Positions 39,693 through 49,700 of a stretch of 64,000 nt of DNA are shown here, in pieces. The DNA is taken from the NCBI RefSeq assembly GCF_022012305.1, contig NZ_JAKLTM010000003.1, forward strand, positions 1 through 64,000, given 5' to 3'. A program made the translations under genes and the position numbers. The notes under the pieces were generated by a model. That model saw only the letters and a program-made list of their open reading frames with translations. It was not told the origin of the DNA and searched no databases. The first letter of the stretch is position 1. Every line of letters begins with the position of its first letter. The stretch comes from Ramlibacter paludis. GTDB lineage: Bacteria > Pseudomonadota > Gammaproteobacteria > Burkholderiales > Burkholderiaceae_C.

Positions 39693-40255
39693 AGTTGTAT
39701 TCCCTTTGCCTTCAGTGCTTTGCTGAGGGCGGCGACCGCCCGCGAACAGTGCGTCTTGACACTGCCCTCGGAGCAGCCCATGGCCGCCGCCGTCTCGGCT
39801 ACGTCCATGTCCTCCCAGTAACGCATCAAAAACGCTTCGCGTTGACGGGCGGGCAGTTCCAGGATCTCGGTTTCGATCTCTCGCAAGATCTGAGCCCGCC
39901 TTGTGGAATCCTCCGCACTCTCGACCTGCTGAGACTTGTCCGCCGAGGAATAAGTTTCCAGCAGGTCGAAATCTCCGTCCTCCGAAGAGGATTCGAAGTC
40001 GCTCATGTTCGAAAACAGGGCGTTGCGGGTCTTCTGCCGGCGGAACCAGTCCAGCGTGCAGTTGGACAGGATGCGCTGGAACAGCATCGGCAGCTCGTTG
40101 GCCGGCTTGTCCGCATAGTGTTCGGCCAGCTTCATCATGCTGTCCTGCACGATGTCCAGCGCCGACTCCTCCTCGCGGACGTGGTAGACGGTCCGCTTGA
40201 AAGCCCGCTTCTCGACGCTCTGCAGGAAATCGGAAAGTTCGCGGTCGGTTGCCAA
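39689..40255 (-). CDS. ECF-type RNA polymerase sigma factor
   Basis: A 188-aa sigma-70 family factor. Region 2 (DIVQDSMMKLAEHY and LFQRILSNCTLDWFRRQK) and region 4 (LPARQREAFLMRYWEDMDVAETAAAMGCSEGSVKTHCSRA, in parts) are clear. An acidic Ser-rich insert (about 80-110) separates them. The start appears to be TTG at 40255 with GACGGA upstream; no better start is visible. It is encoded first in a six-gene operon and lies divergent from ilvB. Confidence 0.88.
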   Translation of the reverse strand: MATDRELSDFLQSVEKRAFKRTVYHVREEESALDIVQDSMMKLAEHYADKPANELPMLFQRILSNCTLDWFRRQKTRNALFSNMSDFESSSEDGDFDLLETYSSADKSQQVESAEDSTRRAQILREIETEILELPARQREAFLMRYWEDMDVAETAAAMGCSEGSVKTHCSRAVAALSKALKAKGIQL

Positions 40256-40311
40256 AGAGTCCGTCGGGCGGGGAGGAAAGCCGGAAATTATGGCATTGAC
40301 GACCTGCCCTC

Positions 40312-40340
40312 TTGGGCAAGTTCTGTTGCAGTGCGATAAT
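40312..40340 (+). promoter_or_regulatory. Promoter for ilvB
   Basis: TTGGGC (40312-40317) and GATAAT (40335-40340) with an ideal 17-bp spacer. About 145 bases of leader precede the ilvB ATG; I found no Ile/Val/Leu-rich leader peptide there. Confidence 0.55.
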
Positions 40341-40489
40341 GCGCCTGCAAGTCAAAAGGCAAACGAGCCCGGATCCGGCGGCGCAACCAGCCCGCCCATG
40401 GCCCGAGGTTCTAAGTTCCGACACTGCCTCACGAGGGCGTGTGAAGGAGCACCCAAGGTTTTTCGTTCCCGAAATCCGAAAGGTTCATC

Positions 40490-42265
40490 ATGGAAATCTC
40501 CCGCACGGAGCTCAGCTCCGCGGCCGCCGCTTCCGGCGGCCAAAGCCAGGATCTCCGCGGCGCTGAAATCCTCGTCAAGGCCCTCCAGGCCGAGGGCGTG
40601 AAGTACGTCTGGGGCTACCCGGGCGGCGCGGTGCTGCACATCTACGACGCTTTCTACAAGCAGGACACCATCCAGCACGTGCTGGTGCGCCACGAACAGG
40701 CGGCGGTCCATGCGGCCGACGGCTATGCGCGCGCCACCGGCGACGTCGGCGTGGCCCTGGTCACCTCCGGCCCCGGCGTCACCAACGCGGTCACGGGCAT
40801 CGCCACCGCGTACATGGACTCCATCCCGATGGTGATCATCACCGGGCAGGTGCCGACGGCCGCGATCGGCCTCGACGCCTTCCAGGAATGCGACACCGTG
40901 GGCATCACGCGCCCCGTGGTGAAGCACAACTTCCTGGTGAAGGACGTGCGCAACCTCGCCGAGGTGCTGAAGAAGGCCTTCCACATCGCCCGCAGCGGCC
41001 GTCCCGGCCCGGTGGTGGTGGACATCCCCAAGGACGTCTCCTTCAACAAGACGCCGTATGCGGGCTACCCGGCCAGCGTCGAGATGCGTTCGTACAAGCC
41101 GGTGCACAAGGGCCACGGCGGCCAGATCCGCAAGGCGGTGCAGCTGCTGATGAACGCCAAGCGGCCGTACATCTACACCGGCGGCGGCGTCATCCTGGGC
41201 AACGCCACCGACGAACTGCGCACGCTGGCCAACCTGCTCGGGTATCCGGTCACCAACACGCTGATGGGCCTGGGCGCCATCTCCGGCACCGATCCCAAGT
41301 TCCTGGGCATGCTGGGCATGCACGGAACCATCGAAGCCAACAACGCAATGCAGAACTGCGACGTGCTGCTGGCCGTGGGCGCGCGCTTCGACGACCGCGT
41401 GATCGGCAACCCCAAGCACTTCGCCTCCAGCGACCGCAAGATCATCCACATCGACGTCGACCCGTCCAGCATCTCCAAGCGGGTGAAGGTCGACATCCCG
41501 ATCGTGGGCGACGTGAAGGACGTGCTGGCGGACCTGATCGCCAGCATCCGGGAGGCCGGCGCCCGGCCGGACGCCGGCGCGCTGGGCGCTTGGTGGGAGC
41601 AGATCGACGGCTGGCGCAAGCGCGACTGCCTGAAGTACGACCACGGCAACAAGGACGTGATCAAGCCGCAGCGCGTGATCGAGACGCTCTGGAACATGAC
41701 CAAGGACACCGAGACGTACATCACGTCCGACGTCGGCCAGCACCAGATGTGGGCCGCGCAGTTCTACAAGTTCCAGGAGCCGCGCCGCTGGATCAACTCC
41801 GGCGGCCTGGGCACCATGGGCGTGGGCATTCCCTATGCCATGGGCATCAAGCTCGCGAAGCCCGACGCGGAAGTGTTCTGCGTGACCGGCGAGGGATCGG
41901 TGCAGATGTGCATCCAGGAGCTCTCGACCTGCCTGCAGTACAACACGCCGATCAAGATCGTCTCGCTGAACAACCGCTACCTGGGCATGGTGCGCCAGTG
42001 GCAGCAGCTCGATTACGAGGGCCGCTACAGCCACAGCTACATGGACGCGCTGCCCAACTTCGTGAAGCTCGCCGAGGCCTATGGCCACGTCGGCATGCTG
42101 ATCGAGAAGCCGCAGGACATCGAACCGGCGCTGCGCGAGGCCCGCAAGCTGAAGGACCGCACCGTGTTCATGGACTTCCGCACCGACCCCACCGAGAACG
42201 TCTGGCCGATGGTGAAGGCGGGCCAGGGCATCACCGAGATGCTGCTCGGTTCCGAGGATCTCTAA
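40490..42265 (+). CDS. ilvB: Acetolactate synthase large (catalytic) subunit
   Basis: A 591-aa thiamine diphosphate enzyme that condenses pyruvates (or pyruvate with 2-oxobutyrate) in valine, leucine and isoleucine synthesis. The ThDP glutamate lies in HEQAAVHAADGYAR, the FAD region in LMGLGAISGTDPKFLGMLGMHG, and the ThDP-binding motif GEGSVQM-27 residues-NN follows. It heads ilvB-ilvH-ilvC. A hairpin (CCCGCTGC/GCAGCGGG, 42300-42321) lies in the gap before ilvH. Confidence 0.97.
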   Translation: MEISRTELSSAAAASGGQSQDLRGAEILVKALQAEGVKYVWGYPGGAVLHIYDAFYKQDTIQHVLVRHEQAAVHAADGYARATGDVGVALVTSGPGVTNAVTGIATAYMDSIPMVIITGQVPTAAIGLDAFQECDTVGITRPVVKHNFLVKDVRNLAEVLKKAFHIARSGRPGPVVVDIPKDVSFNKTPYAGYPASVEMRSYKPVHKGHGGQIRKAVQLLMNAKRPYIYTGGGVILGNATDELRTLANLLGYPVTNTLMGLGAISGTDPKFLGMLGMHGTIEANNAMQNCDVLLAVGARFDDRVIGNPKHFASSDRKIIHIDVDPSSISKRVKVDIPIVGDVKDVLADLIASIREAGARPDAGALGAWWEQIDGWRKRDCLKYDHGNKDVIKPQRVIETLWNMTKDTETYITSDVGQHQMWAAQFYKFQEPRRWINSGGLGTMGVGIPYAMGIKLAKPDAEVFCVTGEGSVQMCIQELSTCLQYNTPIKIVSLNNRYLGMVRQWQQLDYEGRYSHSYMDALPNFVKLAEAYGHVGMLIEKPQDIEPALREARKLKDRTVFMDFRTDPTENVWPMVKAGQGITEMLLGSEDL

Positions 42266-42351
42266 CCCTTAACGGACGGCAAATCTATTGGTTGCCGAGC
42301 CCGCTGCTTACCGGCAGCGGGGGAGGGCACCGAAAAGAGGCGCCGGTTTGA

Positions 42352-43899
<1,548 letters not shown>

Positions 43900-43917
43900 T
43901 CGTTGCGCTTCCCTCGA

Positions 43918-43961
43918 GGGGCTAGGTGCTACCTAGTCCCAAGCCCCCAGCACCTAGCCCC
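43918..43961 (+). terminator. Palindrome after ilvC (terminator-like)
   Basis: A perfect 13-bp inverted repeat, GGGGCTAGGTGCT (43918-43930) with AGCACCTAGCCCC (43949-43961), 18-base loop, 19 bases after the ilvC stop. No T-run. Confidence 0.5.
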
Positions 43962-43962
43962 T

Positions 43963-43991
43963 GTGTAAGGCCCGCTCTGCGGGCCTTACAC
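43963..43991 (+). terminator. Second palindrome before pssA
   Basis: A perfect 13-bp stem GTGTAAGGCCCGC/GCGGGCCTTACAC with a TCT loop, nine bases before the pssA ATG. The downstream arm includes TACACT, a possible -10 for pssA, so it may be a terminator and a promoter element together. Confidence 0.5.
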
Positions 43992-43999
43992 TTGCGCCC

Positions 44000-44812
44000 A
44001 TGCACGACGGACACGAGGACGAATTTCCCGCCGAGGGAGTGGTGGTGCGCAAGCGCCGCAAGGGCATCTACATCCTGCCCAACCTGTTCACGCTGGCGGC
44101 GCTGTTCGGGGGCTTCTACTCGGTGGTGATGGCCATGAACGGGCGCTTCGACCTGGCGGGATTCGGGGTCCTGAGCGCCATGGTGCTGGATAGCCTGGAC
44201 GGCCGCGTGGCGCGGATGACCAACACGCAGAGCGCTTTCGGCGAGCAGATGGATTCGCTTTCCGACATGGTGTCCTTTGGCGCCGCTCCCGGCCTGATCG
44301 CCTACGAATGGGCCTTGAAGGGCCTGGGCCGCTGGGGCTGGATCGCCGCCTTCGTCTACTGCTCCTGCGCCGCGTTGCGGCTGGCACGCTTCAACGTCAA
44401 CACCGGCGTGGTCGACAAGCGCTACTTCCAGGGCCTGCCTTCGCCGGCCGCCGCGGCGCTGGTCGTCGGCTTCATCTGGCTGATGGACGACTACCAGGTC
44501 AAGCCCTACGACGTGGTGTGGATCATGTTCGCGGTGGCGCTGTTCGCCGGCCTGACCATGGTGACCAACGTGCCCTTCTACAGCTTCAAGGACATCCAGA
44601 TGAAGAAGACGGTGCCCTTCGTGGTGATCGTGCTCATCGCCCTGGGCTTCGCCTTCATCGCCATCCACCCGCCGGTGGTGCTGTTCGGGGTCTTCGTGAT
44701 CTACGGCCTCTCGGGCTACGTCGTCTACGGCTGGCGCAAGTACAAGGGCATCCGCACCAGCATGATCAGTACCTCGACCGACGAACCCGAAGAAAGTGGT
44801 TTGCACCGATAG
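44000..44812 (+). CDS. pssA: CDP-diacylglycerol-serine O-phosphatidyltransferase
   Basis: A 270-aa membrane enzyme that makes phosphatidylserine, the precursor of phosphatidylethanolamine. The CDP-alcohol transferase signature D-x2-DG-x2-AR-x8-G-x3-D-x3-D is complete in DSLDGRVARM and GEQMDSLSD. About eight membrane helices follow from residue 25. Its start lies seven bases after a TACACT box and no ribosome-binding site is obvious, so the transcript may be nearly leaderless. It lies between ilvC and leuA as in many Burkholderiales. Confidence 0.95.
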   Translation: MHDGHEDEFPAEGVVVRKRRKGIYILPNLFTLAALFGGFYSVVMAMNGRFDLAGFGVLSAMVLDSLDGRVARMTNTQSAFGEQMDSLSDMVSFGAAPGLIAYEWALKGLGRWGWIAAFVYCSCAALRLARFNVNTGVVDKRYFQGLPSPAAAALVVGFIWLMDDYQVKPYDVVWIMFAVALFAGLTMVTNVPFYSFKDIQMKKTVPFVVIVLIALGFAFIAIHPPVVLFGVFVIYGLSGYVVYGWRKYKGIRTSMISTSTDEPEESGLHR

Positions 44813-44817
44813 GCAAT

Positions 44818-45075
44818 CACTCCAAAAAGTCGCTATGCGACTTTTTGGAGTGGCTGGTCAGTGTGAAGAGGCCCGGCAAAGCCGGATCCTCTTCACAAGT
44901 GGGACCGCGCTGCATGTTATTCCGCGCGGTCCTCGAAAAGGCTCCCGCGCAGCGGCACGTGGACCGAGCGGAGCATCGCGCAGTCCGGTCCCCCTTGTGA
45001 ACCGGATCCGGCTTTGCCGGGCCGGTTCACACCATTCAGACCACTCTGAAATCCGCTAAAGCGGATTTCAGAGTG
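44818..45075. repeat. Structured intergenic repeat, copy B (double-ended)
   Basis: The second copy of the family seen at 7853-8030. Order: terminal hairpin 44818-44852 (16-bp perfect stem), CCGGC-tip hairpin 44862-44897, core hairpin 44902-44932 (same 13-base loop sequence as copy A, reverse complement), GCTCC/GGAGC hairpin 44941-44974, a second CCGGC-tip hairpin 44996-45031 and a second terminal hairpin 45042-45075 (15-bp stem). The outer bases of the stems differ between copies but stay paired. It fills the gap between pssA and the leu leader, with no open frame. Confidence 0.75.
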
Positions 45076-45096
45076 AACTGTGATACATTGGCTTCC

Positions 45097-45150
45097 ATGA
45101 ACCGCATTGCGCTGGCCCTACTGCTATCCCCCCACGGGCGGAGACGGTAG
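45097..45150 (+). CDS. leuL: Candidate leu operon leader peptide
   Basis: A 17-codon frame MNRIALALLLSPHGRRR with four Leu in five codons (residues 6-10), two of them the rare CTA. It lies 103 bases before leuA and is followed by terminator-like hairpins (45175-45203 and an alternative pairing). A TACATT box ends seven bases before the ATG and no Shine-Dalgarno is seen, so translation could start leaderless. This matches the layout of leu attenuators known in enteric bacteria, but the peptide itself is inferred. Confidence 0.6.
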   Translation: MNRIALALLLSPHGRRR

Positions 45151-45174
45151 CGCGCGCGCTTTAAATTCCCGTAG

Positions 45175-45211
45175 ACGGCCCGTTTGCACCAGCAGCGGGC
45201 CGTTTGCTTTT
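45175..45211 (+). promoter_or_regulatory. Candidate leu attenuator hairpin
   Basis: ACGGCCCG (45175-45182) pairs with CGGGCCGT (45196-45203), followed by TTTGCTTTT. The loop contains ACCAGCAG (45188-45195), which can instead pair with CTGCTGGT (45216-45223). The 5' arm can also pair with ACGGGC at 45134-45139 inside the leader peptide, giving mutually exclusive folds. Confidence 0.5.
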
Positions 45212-45252
45212 GGGGCTGCTGGTTCACCTTCCCAACCGAGCGAGAGATTTCC

Positions 45253-46938
45253 ATGCCGATGTCGAAGAACCCCGCCAGCAAGTACCGCCCCTTTGCGCCG
45301 ATCGGCCTGAAGGACCGCACCTGGCCGGACGCGGTGCTCACCAAGCCCCCCGTGTGGTGCAGCGTCGACCTGCGCGACGGCAACCAGGCGCTGATCGAGC
45401 CCATGGACATCCCGCGCAAGCTGCGCATGTTCCAGAAGCTGGTGGAGATCGGCTTCAAGGAGATCGAGGTCGGCTTTCCCTCGTCGTCGCAGGTCGAGTT
45501 CGACTTCCTGCGCAAGCTCATCGACGAAGACCTGATTCCCGAGGACGTGACGATCCAGGTGCTGACCCAGGCGCGCGAGCCCCTGATCCGCCGCACCTTC
45601 GAATCGCTGCAAGGCGCCCGCCGTGTCATCGTCCACCTGTACAACGCCACCGCGCCGGTGATGCGCAAGGTGGTGCTGGGGCTGGACGAGGACGGCATCG
45701 TCGAGCTCGCCACTTCCCACGCGCGGATGTTCTCCGAGCTCGCCGCGAAGCAGCCGCAGACCGACTGGATCTTCCAGTACTCGCCGGAGATGTTCTCGGG
45801 CACCGAGCTGCCCTTCGCCAAGCGCGTGGTCGACGCGGTCACCGCCGTCTGGCAGCCGACGCCGCAGCGCAAGTGCATCATCAACCTGCCGACGACGGTG
45901 GAACTGTCCACGCCGAACATCTTCGCCGACATGATCGAGTGGATGCACCGGAACATCGAGCGCCGCGATTCGGTGGTGCTCTCGGTGCACCCGCACAACG
46001 ACCGCGGCACCGGTACCGCCACCGCGGAGCTGTCCGTCATGGCCGGTGCCGACCGCCTCGAAGGCTGCCTGTTCGGCAACGGCGAGCGCACCGGCAACCT
46101 CGACCTGGTCAACGTCGCGCTCAACCTGTACACGCAAGGCGTGCACCCGGGCCTCGACTTCTCGGACATCGACGAGATCCGCCGCACGGTGGAGCACTGC
46201 AACCAGCTGCCGGTGCACCCGCGCCATCCTTATGTCGGCGACCTGGTCTACACCTCGTTCTCGGGCTCGCACCAGGACGCGATCAAGAAGGCCTTTGCCG
46301 CGCGCAAGGACTCGGACCTCTGGGACATGCCTTACCTGCCGCTCGACCCCAAGGACCTGGGCCGCAGCTACGAGGCGGTGATCCGGGTCAACAGCCAGTC
46401 CGGCAAGGGTGGCATCGCCTACCTGCTGGAGGCCGAGTACGGCCTGGAGCTGCCGCGCCGCCTGCAGATCGAGTTCAGCCAGGTGGTGCAGGGCGTGATG
46501 GACCAGGACGGCAAGGAGCTGAGCGCGCAGGACCTCTGGAACCTGTTCCAGAAGGAGTACTGCGTCGGCCAGGCCGAGGTGACGCACCACGTCCAGGAAA
46601 GCGGCGACGGGGTGAGCCTGACCGCCGAGGTCAAGGCCGGCCAGGAAACGATCGCCGTGCGCGGCGAAGGCAACGGCCCCATCAACGCTTTCGTCGAAGG
46701 ACTGGGCGAGGCCACGGGCCAAACCATCCGCGTGCTGGACTACCATGAGCACGCGGTCGCCGCCGGCGCCGATGCGCGCGCCGTCGCCTACCTCGAGCTG
46801 CGCGTGGGCGACCGCACGCTGTTCGGCGTGGGCAGCGACGCGAACATCGTGTCCGCCTCGCTCAAGGCCATCGTCTCGGGCCTGCAGCGCGCCGGACTCG
46901 CGACCGACAACCGGGAATCCGCATGGCAGACCAACTGA
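45253..46938 (+). CDS. leuA: 2-isopropylmalate synthase, long (type 2) form
   Basis: A 561-aa enzyme that makes 2-isopropylmalate, the committed step to leucine. The catalytic barrel carries [28 protein letters not shown] and the metal motif [11 protein letters not shown]. The C-terminal LeuA regulatory domain (about 440-555) binds leucine. This is the fungal/actinobacterial-type form, distinct from the next gene. The start ATG at 45253 gives [14 protein letters not shown]. It overlaps the next gene by 16 bases. Confidence 0.93.
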   Translation: MPMSKNPASKYRPFAPIGLKDRTWPDAVLTKPPVWCSVDLRDGNQALIEPMDIPRKLRMFQKLVEIGFKEIEVGFPSSSQVEFDFLRKLIDEDLIPEDVTIQVLTQAREPLIRRTFESLQGARRVIVHLYNATAPVMRKVVLGLDEDGIVELATSHARMFSELAAKQPQTDWIFQYSPEMFSGTELPFAKRVVDAVTAVWQPTPQRKCIINLPTTVELSTPNIFADMIEWMHRNIERRDSVVLSVHPHNDRGTGTATAELSVMAGADRLEGCLFGNGERTGNLDLVNVALNLYTQGVHPGLDFSDIDEIRRTVEHCNQLPVHPRHPYVGDLVYTSFSGSHQDAIKKAFAARKDSDLWDMPYLPLDPKDLGRSYEAVIRVNSQSGKGGIAYLLEAEYGLELPRRLQIEFSQVVQGVMDQDGKELSAQDLWNLFQKEYCVGQAEVTHHVQESGDGVSLTAEVKAGQETIAVRGEGNGPINAFVEGLGEATGQTIRVLDYHEHAVAAGADARAVAYLELRVGDRTLFGVGSDANIVSASLKAIVSGLQRAGLATDNRESAWQTN

Positions 46939-48461
46939 TCATCTTCGACACCACGCTGCGCGACGGCGAGCAGTCGCCAGGCGCGTCCATGACGAAGGAC
47001 GAGAAGCTGCGCATCGCGCGCCAGCTCGAGCGGCTGAAGGTCGACGTGATCGAGGCCGGCTTCCCGGCCAGCTCCAATGGCGACTTCGAGTCGGTGCTGG
47101 CGATCGCCGGCGCCATCAGGGACTCGGTCGTCTGCGGCCTGTCGCGCGCCAACGACCGCGACATCGCCCGCGCCGCCGAGGCGCTGAAGCCGGCGGCGCG
47201 CTCGCGCATCCACACCTTCATCGCGACCTCGGCGCTGCACATGGAGAAGAAGCTGCGCATGACGCCGGAGCAGGTGCACGAGCAGGCGAAGCTGTCGGTG
47301 CGCTTTGCCCGCAACCTGTGCGGCGACATCGAATTCTCGCCGGAAGACGGCTACCGCAGCGACGTCGATTTCCTCTGCCGCGTGCTGGAAACCGTGATCG
47401 CCGAAGGCGCGACCACGATCAATGTGCCCGACACCGTGGGCTACGCGGTGCCGGAGCTGTACGGCAACTTCATCAAGACCCTGCGCGAGCGCGTTCCCAA
47501 CTCGGACAAGGCCGTCTGGTCGGTGCATTGCCACAACGACCTCGGCATGGCGGTGGCCAATTCGCTGGCCGGGGTGAAGATCGGCGGCGCGCGCCAGGTG
47601 GAATGCACCATCAACGGCCTGGGCGAGCGCGCGGGCAACTGCTCGCTGGAAGAAATCGTGATGGCCGTGAAGACCCGCAGGGACTACTTCGGCCTCGACG
47701 TCAACATCGACGCCCGCCACATCGTGCCGGCCAGCCGCATGGTGAGCCAGACCACCGGCTTCGTCGTGCAGCCGAACAAGGCGGTGGTCGGCGCCAACGC
47801 CTTCGCCCACGCCAGCGGCATCCACCAGGACGGCGTGCTCAAGGCGCGCGACACCTACGAGATCATGCGCGCCGAGGACGTCGGCTGGTCCGCCAACAAG
47901 ATCGTGCTGGGCAAGCTGTCGGGCCGCAACGCCTTCAAGCAGCGCCTGCAGGACCTGGGCGTGCAGCTGGAAAGCGAGGCCGACATCAACGCGGCCTTCG
48001 CCCGCTTCAAGGAACTGGCCGACCGCAAGAGCGAGATCTTCGACGAGGACATCCTGGCGCTGGTCAGCGACGAATCGGTCGCCCACGAACAGGACAGCTA
48101 TCGCCTGGTTTCACTGCGCCAGCACAGCGAGACCGGCGAGCGGCCGCATGCCGAGGTGGTCTTCACCGCCGCCGGCAAGGAAGTGCGCGGCCAGTCCGAC
48201 GGCAACGGCCCGGTGGACGCTTCGCTCAAGGCGATCGAAAGCCTGGTGCAGAGCGGGGCGGAGATGGTGTTGTATTCCGTCAACGCCATCAGCGGCTCGA
48301 CCGAAAGCCAGGGCGAGGTCACCGTCCGCCTGCAGAACTCCGGACGGGTGGTCAACGGCGTGGGCGCGGACCCGGATATCGTCGTGGCGTCGGCCAAGGC
48401 TTACCTCAGCGCGTTGAGCAAGCTCCAGAGCAAATCCGACCGCGTGGCAGCTCAGGGTTGA
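46923..48461 (+). CDS. leuA: 2-isopropylmalate synthase, E. coli-type form
   Basis: A 512-aa enzyme of the classical LeuA type. [45 protein letters not shown] and [13 protein letters not shown] are diagnostic; the C-terminal allosteric domain starts at about 395. It shares low identity with the preceding paralogue but would do the same reaction. The two overlap, so they are translated from one mRNA. Leader and structured repeat lie upstream of the pair. Confidence 0.95.
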   Translation: MADQLIIFDTTLRDGEQSPGASMTKDEKLRIARQLERLKVDVIEAGFPASSNGDFESVLAIAGAIRDSVVCGLSRANDRDIARAAEALKPAARSRIHTFIATSALHMEKKLRMTPEQVHEQAKLSVRFARNLCGDIEFSPEDGYRSDVDFLCRVLETVIAEGATTINVPDTVGYAVPELYGNFIKTLRERVPNSDKAVWSVHCHNDLGMAVANSLAGVKIGGARQVECTINGLGERAGNCSLEEIVMAVKTRRDYFGLDVNIDARHIVPASRMVSQTTGFVVQPNKAVVGANAFAHASGIHQDGVLKARDTYEIMRAEDVGWSANKIVLGKLSGRNAFKQRLQDLGVQLESEADINAAFARFKELADRKSEIFDEDILALVSDESVAHEQDSYRLVSLRQHSETGERPHAEVVFTAAGKEVRGQSDGNGPVDASLKAIESLVQSGAEMVLYSVNAISGSTESQGEVTVRLQNSGRVVNGVGADPDIVVASAKAYLSALSKLQSKSDRVAAQG

Positions 48462-48622
48462 GGTAACCAAGGGTAACTACCTAGATCATAGGTGCTTGAT
48501 TAGGACATATTCCTAAGTACTTGATTTGTGTAAGTTTTGCCTCCCGAAGTACACTGCGCAGCCTGTCCGTGCGTTGAGAAGTCCGAAACGTACGACGCAA
48601 GTCGTTTAGGAGTGCCGTACCC
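48462..48622 (+). promoter_or_regulatory. AT-rich promoter region of pbpG
   Basis: A 161-bp gap that is clearly AT-richer than its surroundings (around 48480-48545, for example GATTTGTGTAAGTTTTG). It probably contains the pbpG promoter; no hexamer pair is convincing. No repeat seen. Confidence 0.35.
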
Positions 48623-49645
48623 GTGAACCGAGTCGTCCGTACCGTCGCCGTCAGCCTGCTGGCCCTGGCCCTGGCGCCGCTCACGCAGGCCGCCGACCAG
48701 GCCATCGCCAAGAAGCCGCACGGCGCCGTCGCCAAGCAGGCGCGCGTCAGCAAGACCTTCCAGGGCGGCCGCACCAGCGTCATGAAGGCCAGCCGCCGCT
48801 CCGTGGTGCGCCTGGCCCCGCCCAAGCCTTCCTTCGGCCAGCTGGCCGGCCTGCACGCCACCACCGACGAACTGGACCTGCGTTCCAGCGTGGCGCTGGT
48901 GATGGACCAGGACACCAACGAGATCCTCCTGAGCAAGAACGATTCGGCCGTGCTGCCGATCGCCTCGCTCACCAAGATGATGACCGGCCTGATCATCAGC
49001 GAAGCCAAGCTGCCGATGGACGAGCAGATCACCATCACCGACGACGACGTCGACACCGAAAAACATTCGAGCTCGCGCCTGCGGGTGGGCACGACGCTGA
49101 GCCGCGGCGAACTGATGCACCTGGCGCTGATGTCGAGCGAGAACCGCGCCGCGCATGCCCTGGGCCGCACCTATCCCGGTGGCCTGAGCGCCTTCGTCGA
49201 GGCCATGAACGCCAAGGCGCAGCTGCTCGGCATGAAGGACACCCGCTACGTCGAGCCGACGGGCCTGTCCAGCCGCAACCAGTCGAGCGCGCAGGACCTG
49301 GCGCGCCTGGTGGGCACCGCCGCCACCGACCCGATGGTGCGCGAGTTCTCCACCTCGCCCGGCGCGCAGGTCGCCGTCGGCAAGCGCACCCTGCAATTCA
49401 GCAACACCAACCGCCTGGTCAAGAACCCGGCCTGGGACATCGTGGTGCAGAAAACCGGCTTCATCAACGAAGCGGGCCAGTGCCTGGTGATGCAGGCGAA
49501 GGTCGCCGGCCGCAAGCTGGTGATGGTGTTCCTGGACTCCGCCGGCAAGCTGAGCCGCATTGCCGACGCCGAGCGCGTGCGCAAGTGGATCGAGGCGAAT
49601 CCGCAGAACGGCGGCAACATCGTCGTGCGGCAGGTCAGCAGCTGA
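48623..49645 (+). CDS. pbpG: D-alanyl-D-alanine endopeptidase PbpG (PBP7)
   Basis: A 340-aa periplasmic S11 peptidase that trims peptidoglycan cross-links. Signal peptide about 1-24 (LLALALAPLTQAA), then a basic linker to about 80. The penicillin-binding triad is SLTK (Ser-x-x-Lys), SEN (SSENRAAHALG) and KTG (QKTGFINEAGQC). It starts with GTG at 48623, preceded by TTTAGGAG. A clear terminator follows. Confidence 0.93.
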   Translation: MNRVVRTVAVSLLALALAPLTQAADQAIAKKPHGAVAKQARVSKTFQGGRTSVMKASRRSVVRLAPPKPSFGQLAGLHATTDELDLRSSVALVMDQDTNEILLSKNDSAVLPIASLTKMMTGLIISEAKLPMDEQITITDDDVDTEKHSSSRLRVGTTLSRGELMHLALMSSENRAAHALGRTYPGGLSAFVEAMNAKAQLLGMKDTRYVEPTGLSSRNQSSAQDLARLVGTAATDPMVREFSTSPGAQVAVGKRTLQFSNTNRLVKNPAWDIVVQKTGFINEAGQCLVMQAKVAGRKLVMVFLDSAGKLSRIADAERVRKWIEANPQNGGNIVVRQVSS

Positions 49646-49663
49646 TCCCTGCACCCCACATAA

Positions 49664-49688
49664 AGAAAGCCGGCTTGCAGCCGGCTTT
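49664..49688 (+). terminator. Rho-independent terminator of pbpG
   Basis: A 9-bp perfect stem (AAAGCCGGC-TTGCA-GCCGGCTTT) ending in TTTTT, nineteen bases after the pbpG stop. The convergent IclR gene ends just beyond it. Confidence 0.85.
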
Positions 49689-49700
49689 TTCATGGGTGGG

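Noticed and set aside
40341..40489. Possible branched-chain amino-acid leader peptide before ilvB
   Set aside because: The one frame starting at 40398 runs past the ilvB start without a stop and is not rich in Ile, Val or Leu; no terminator-like hairpin is present.
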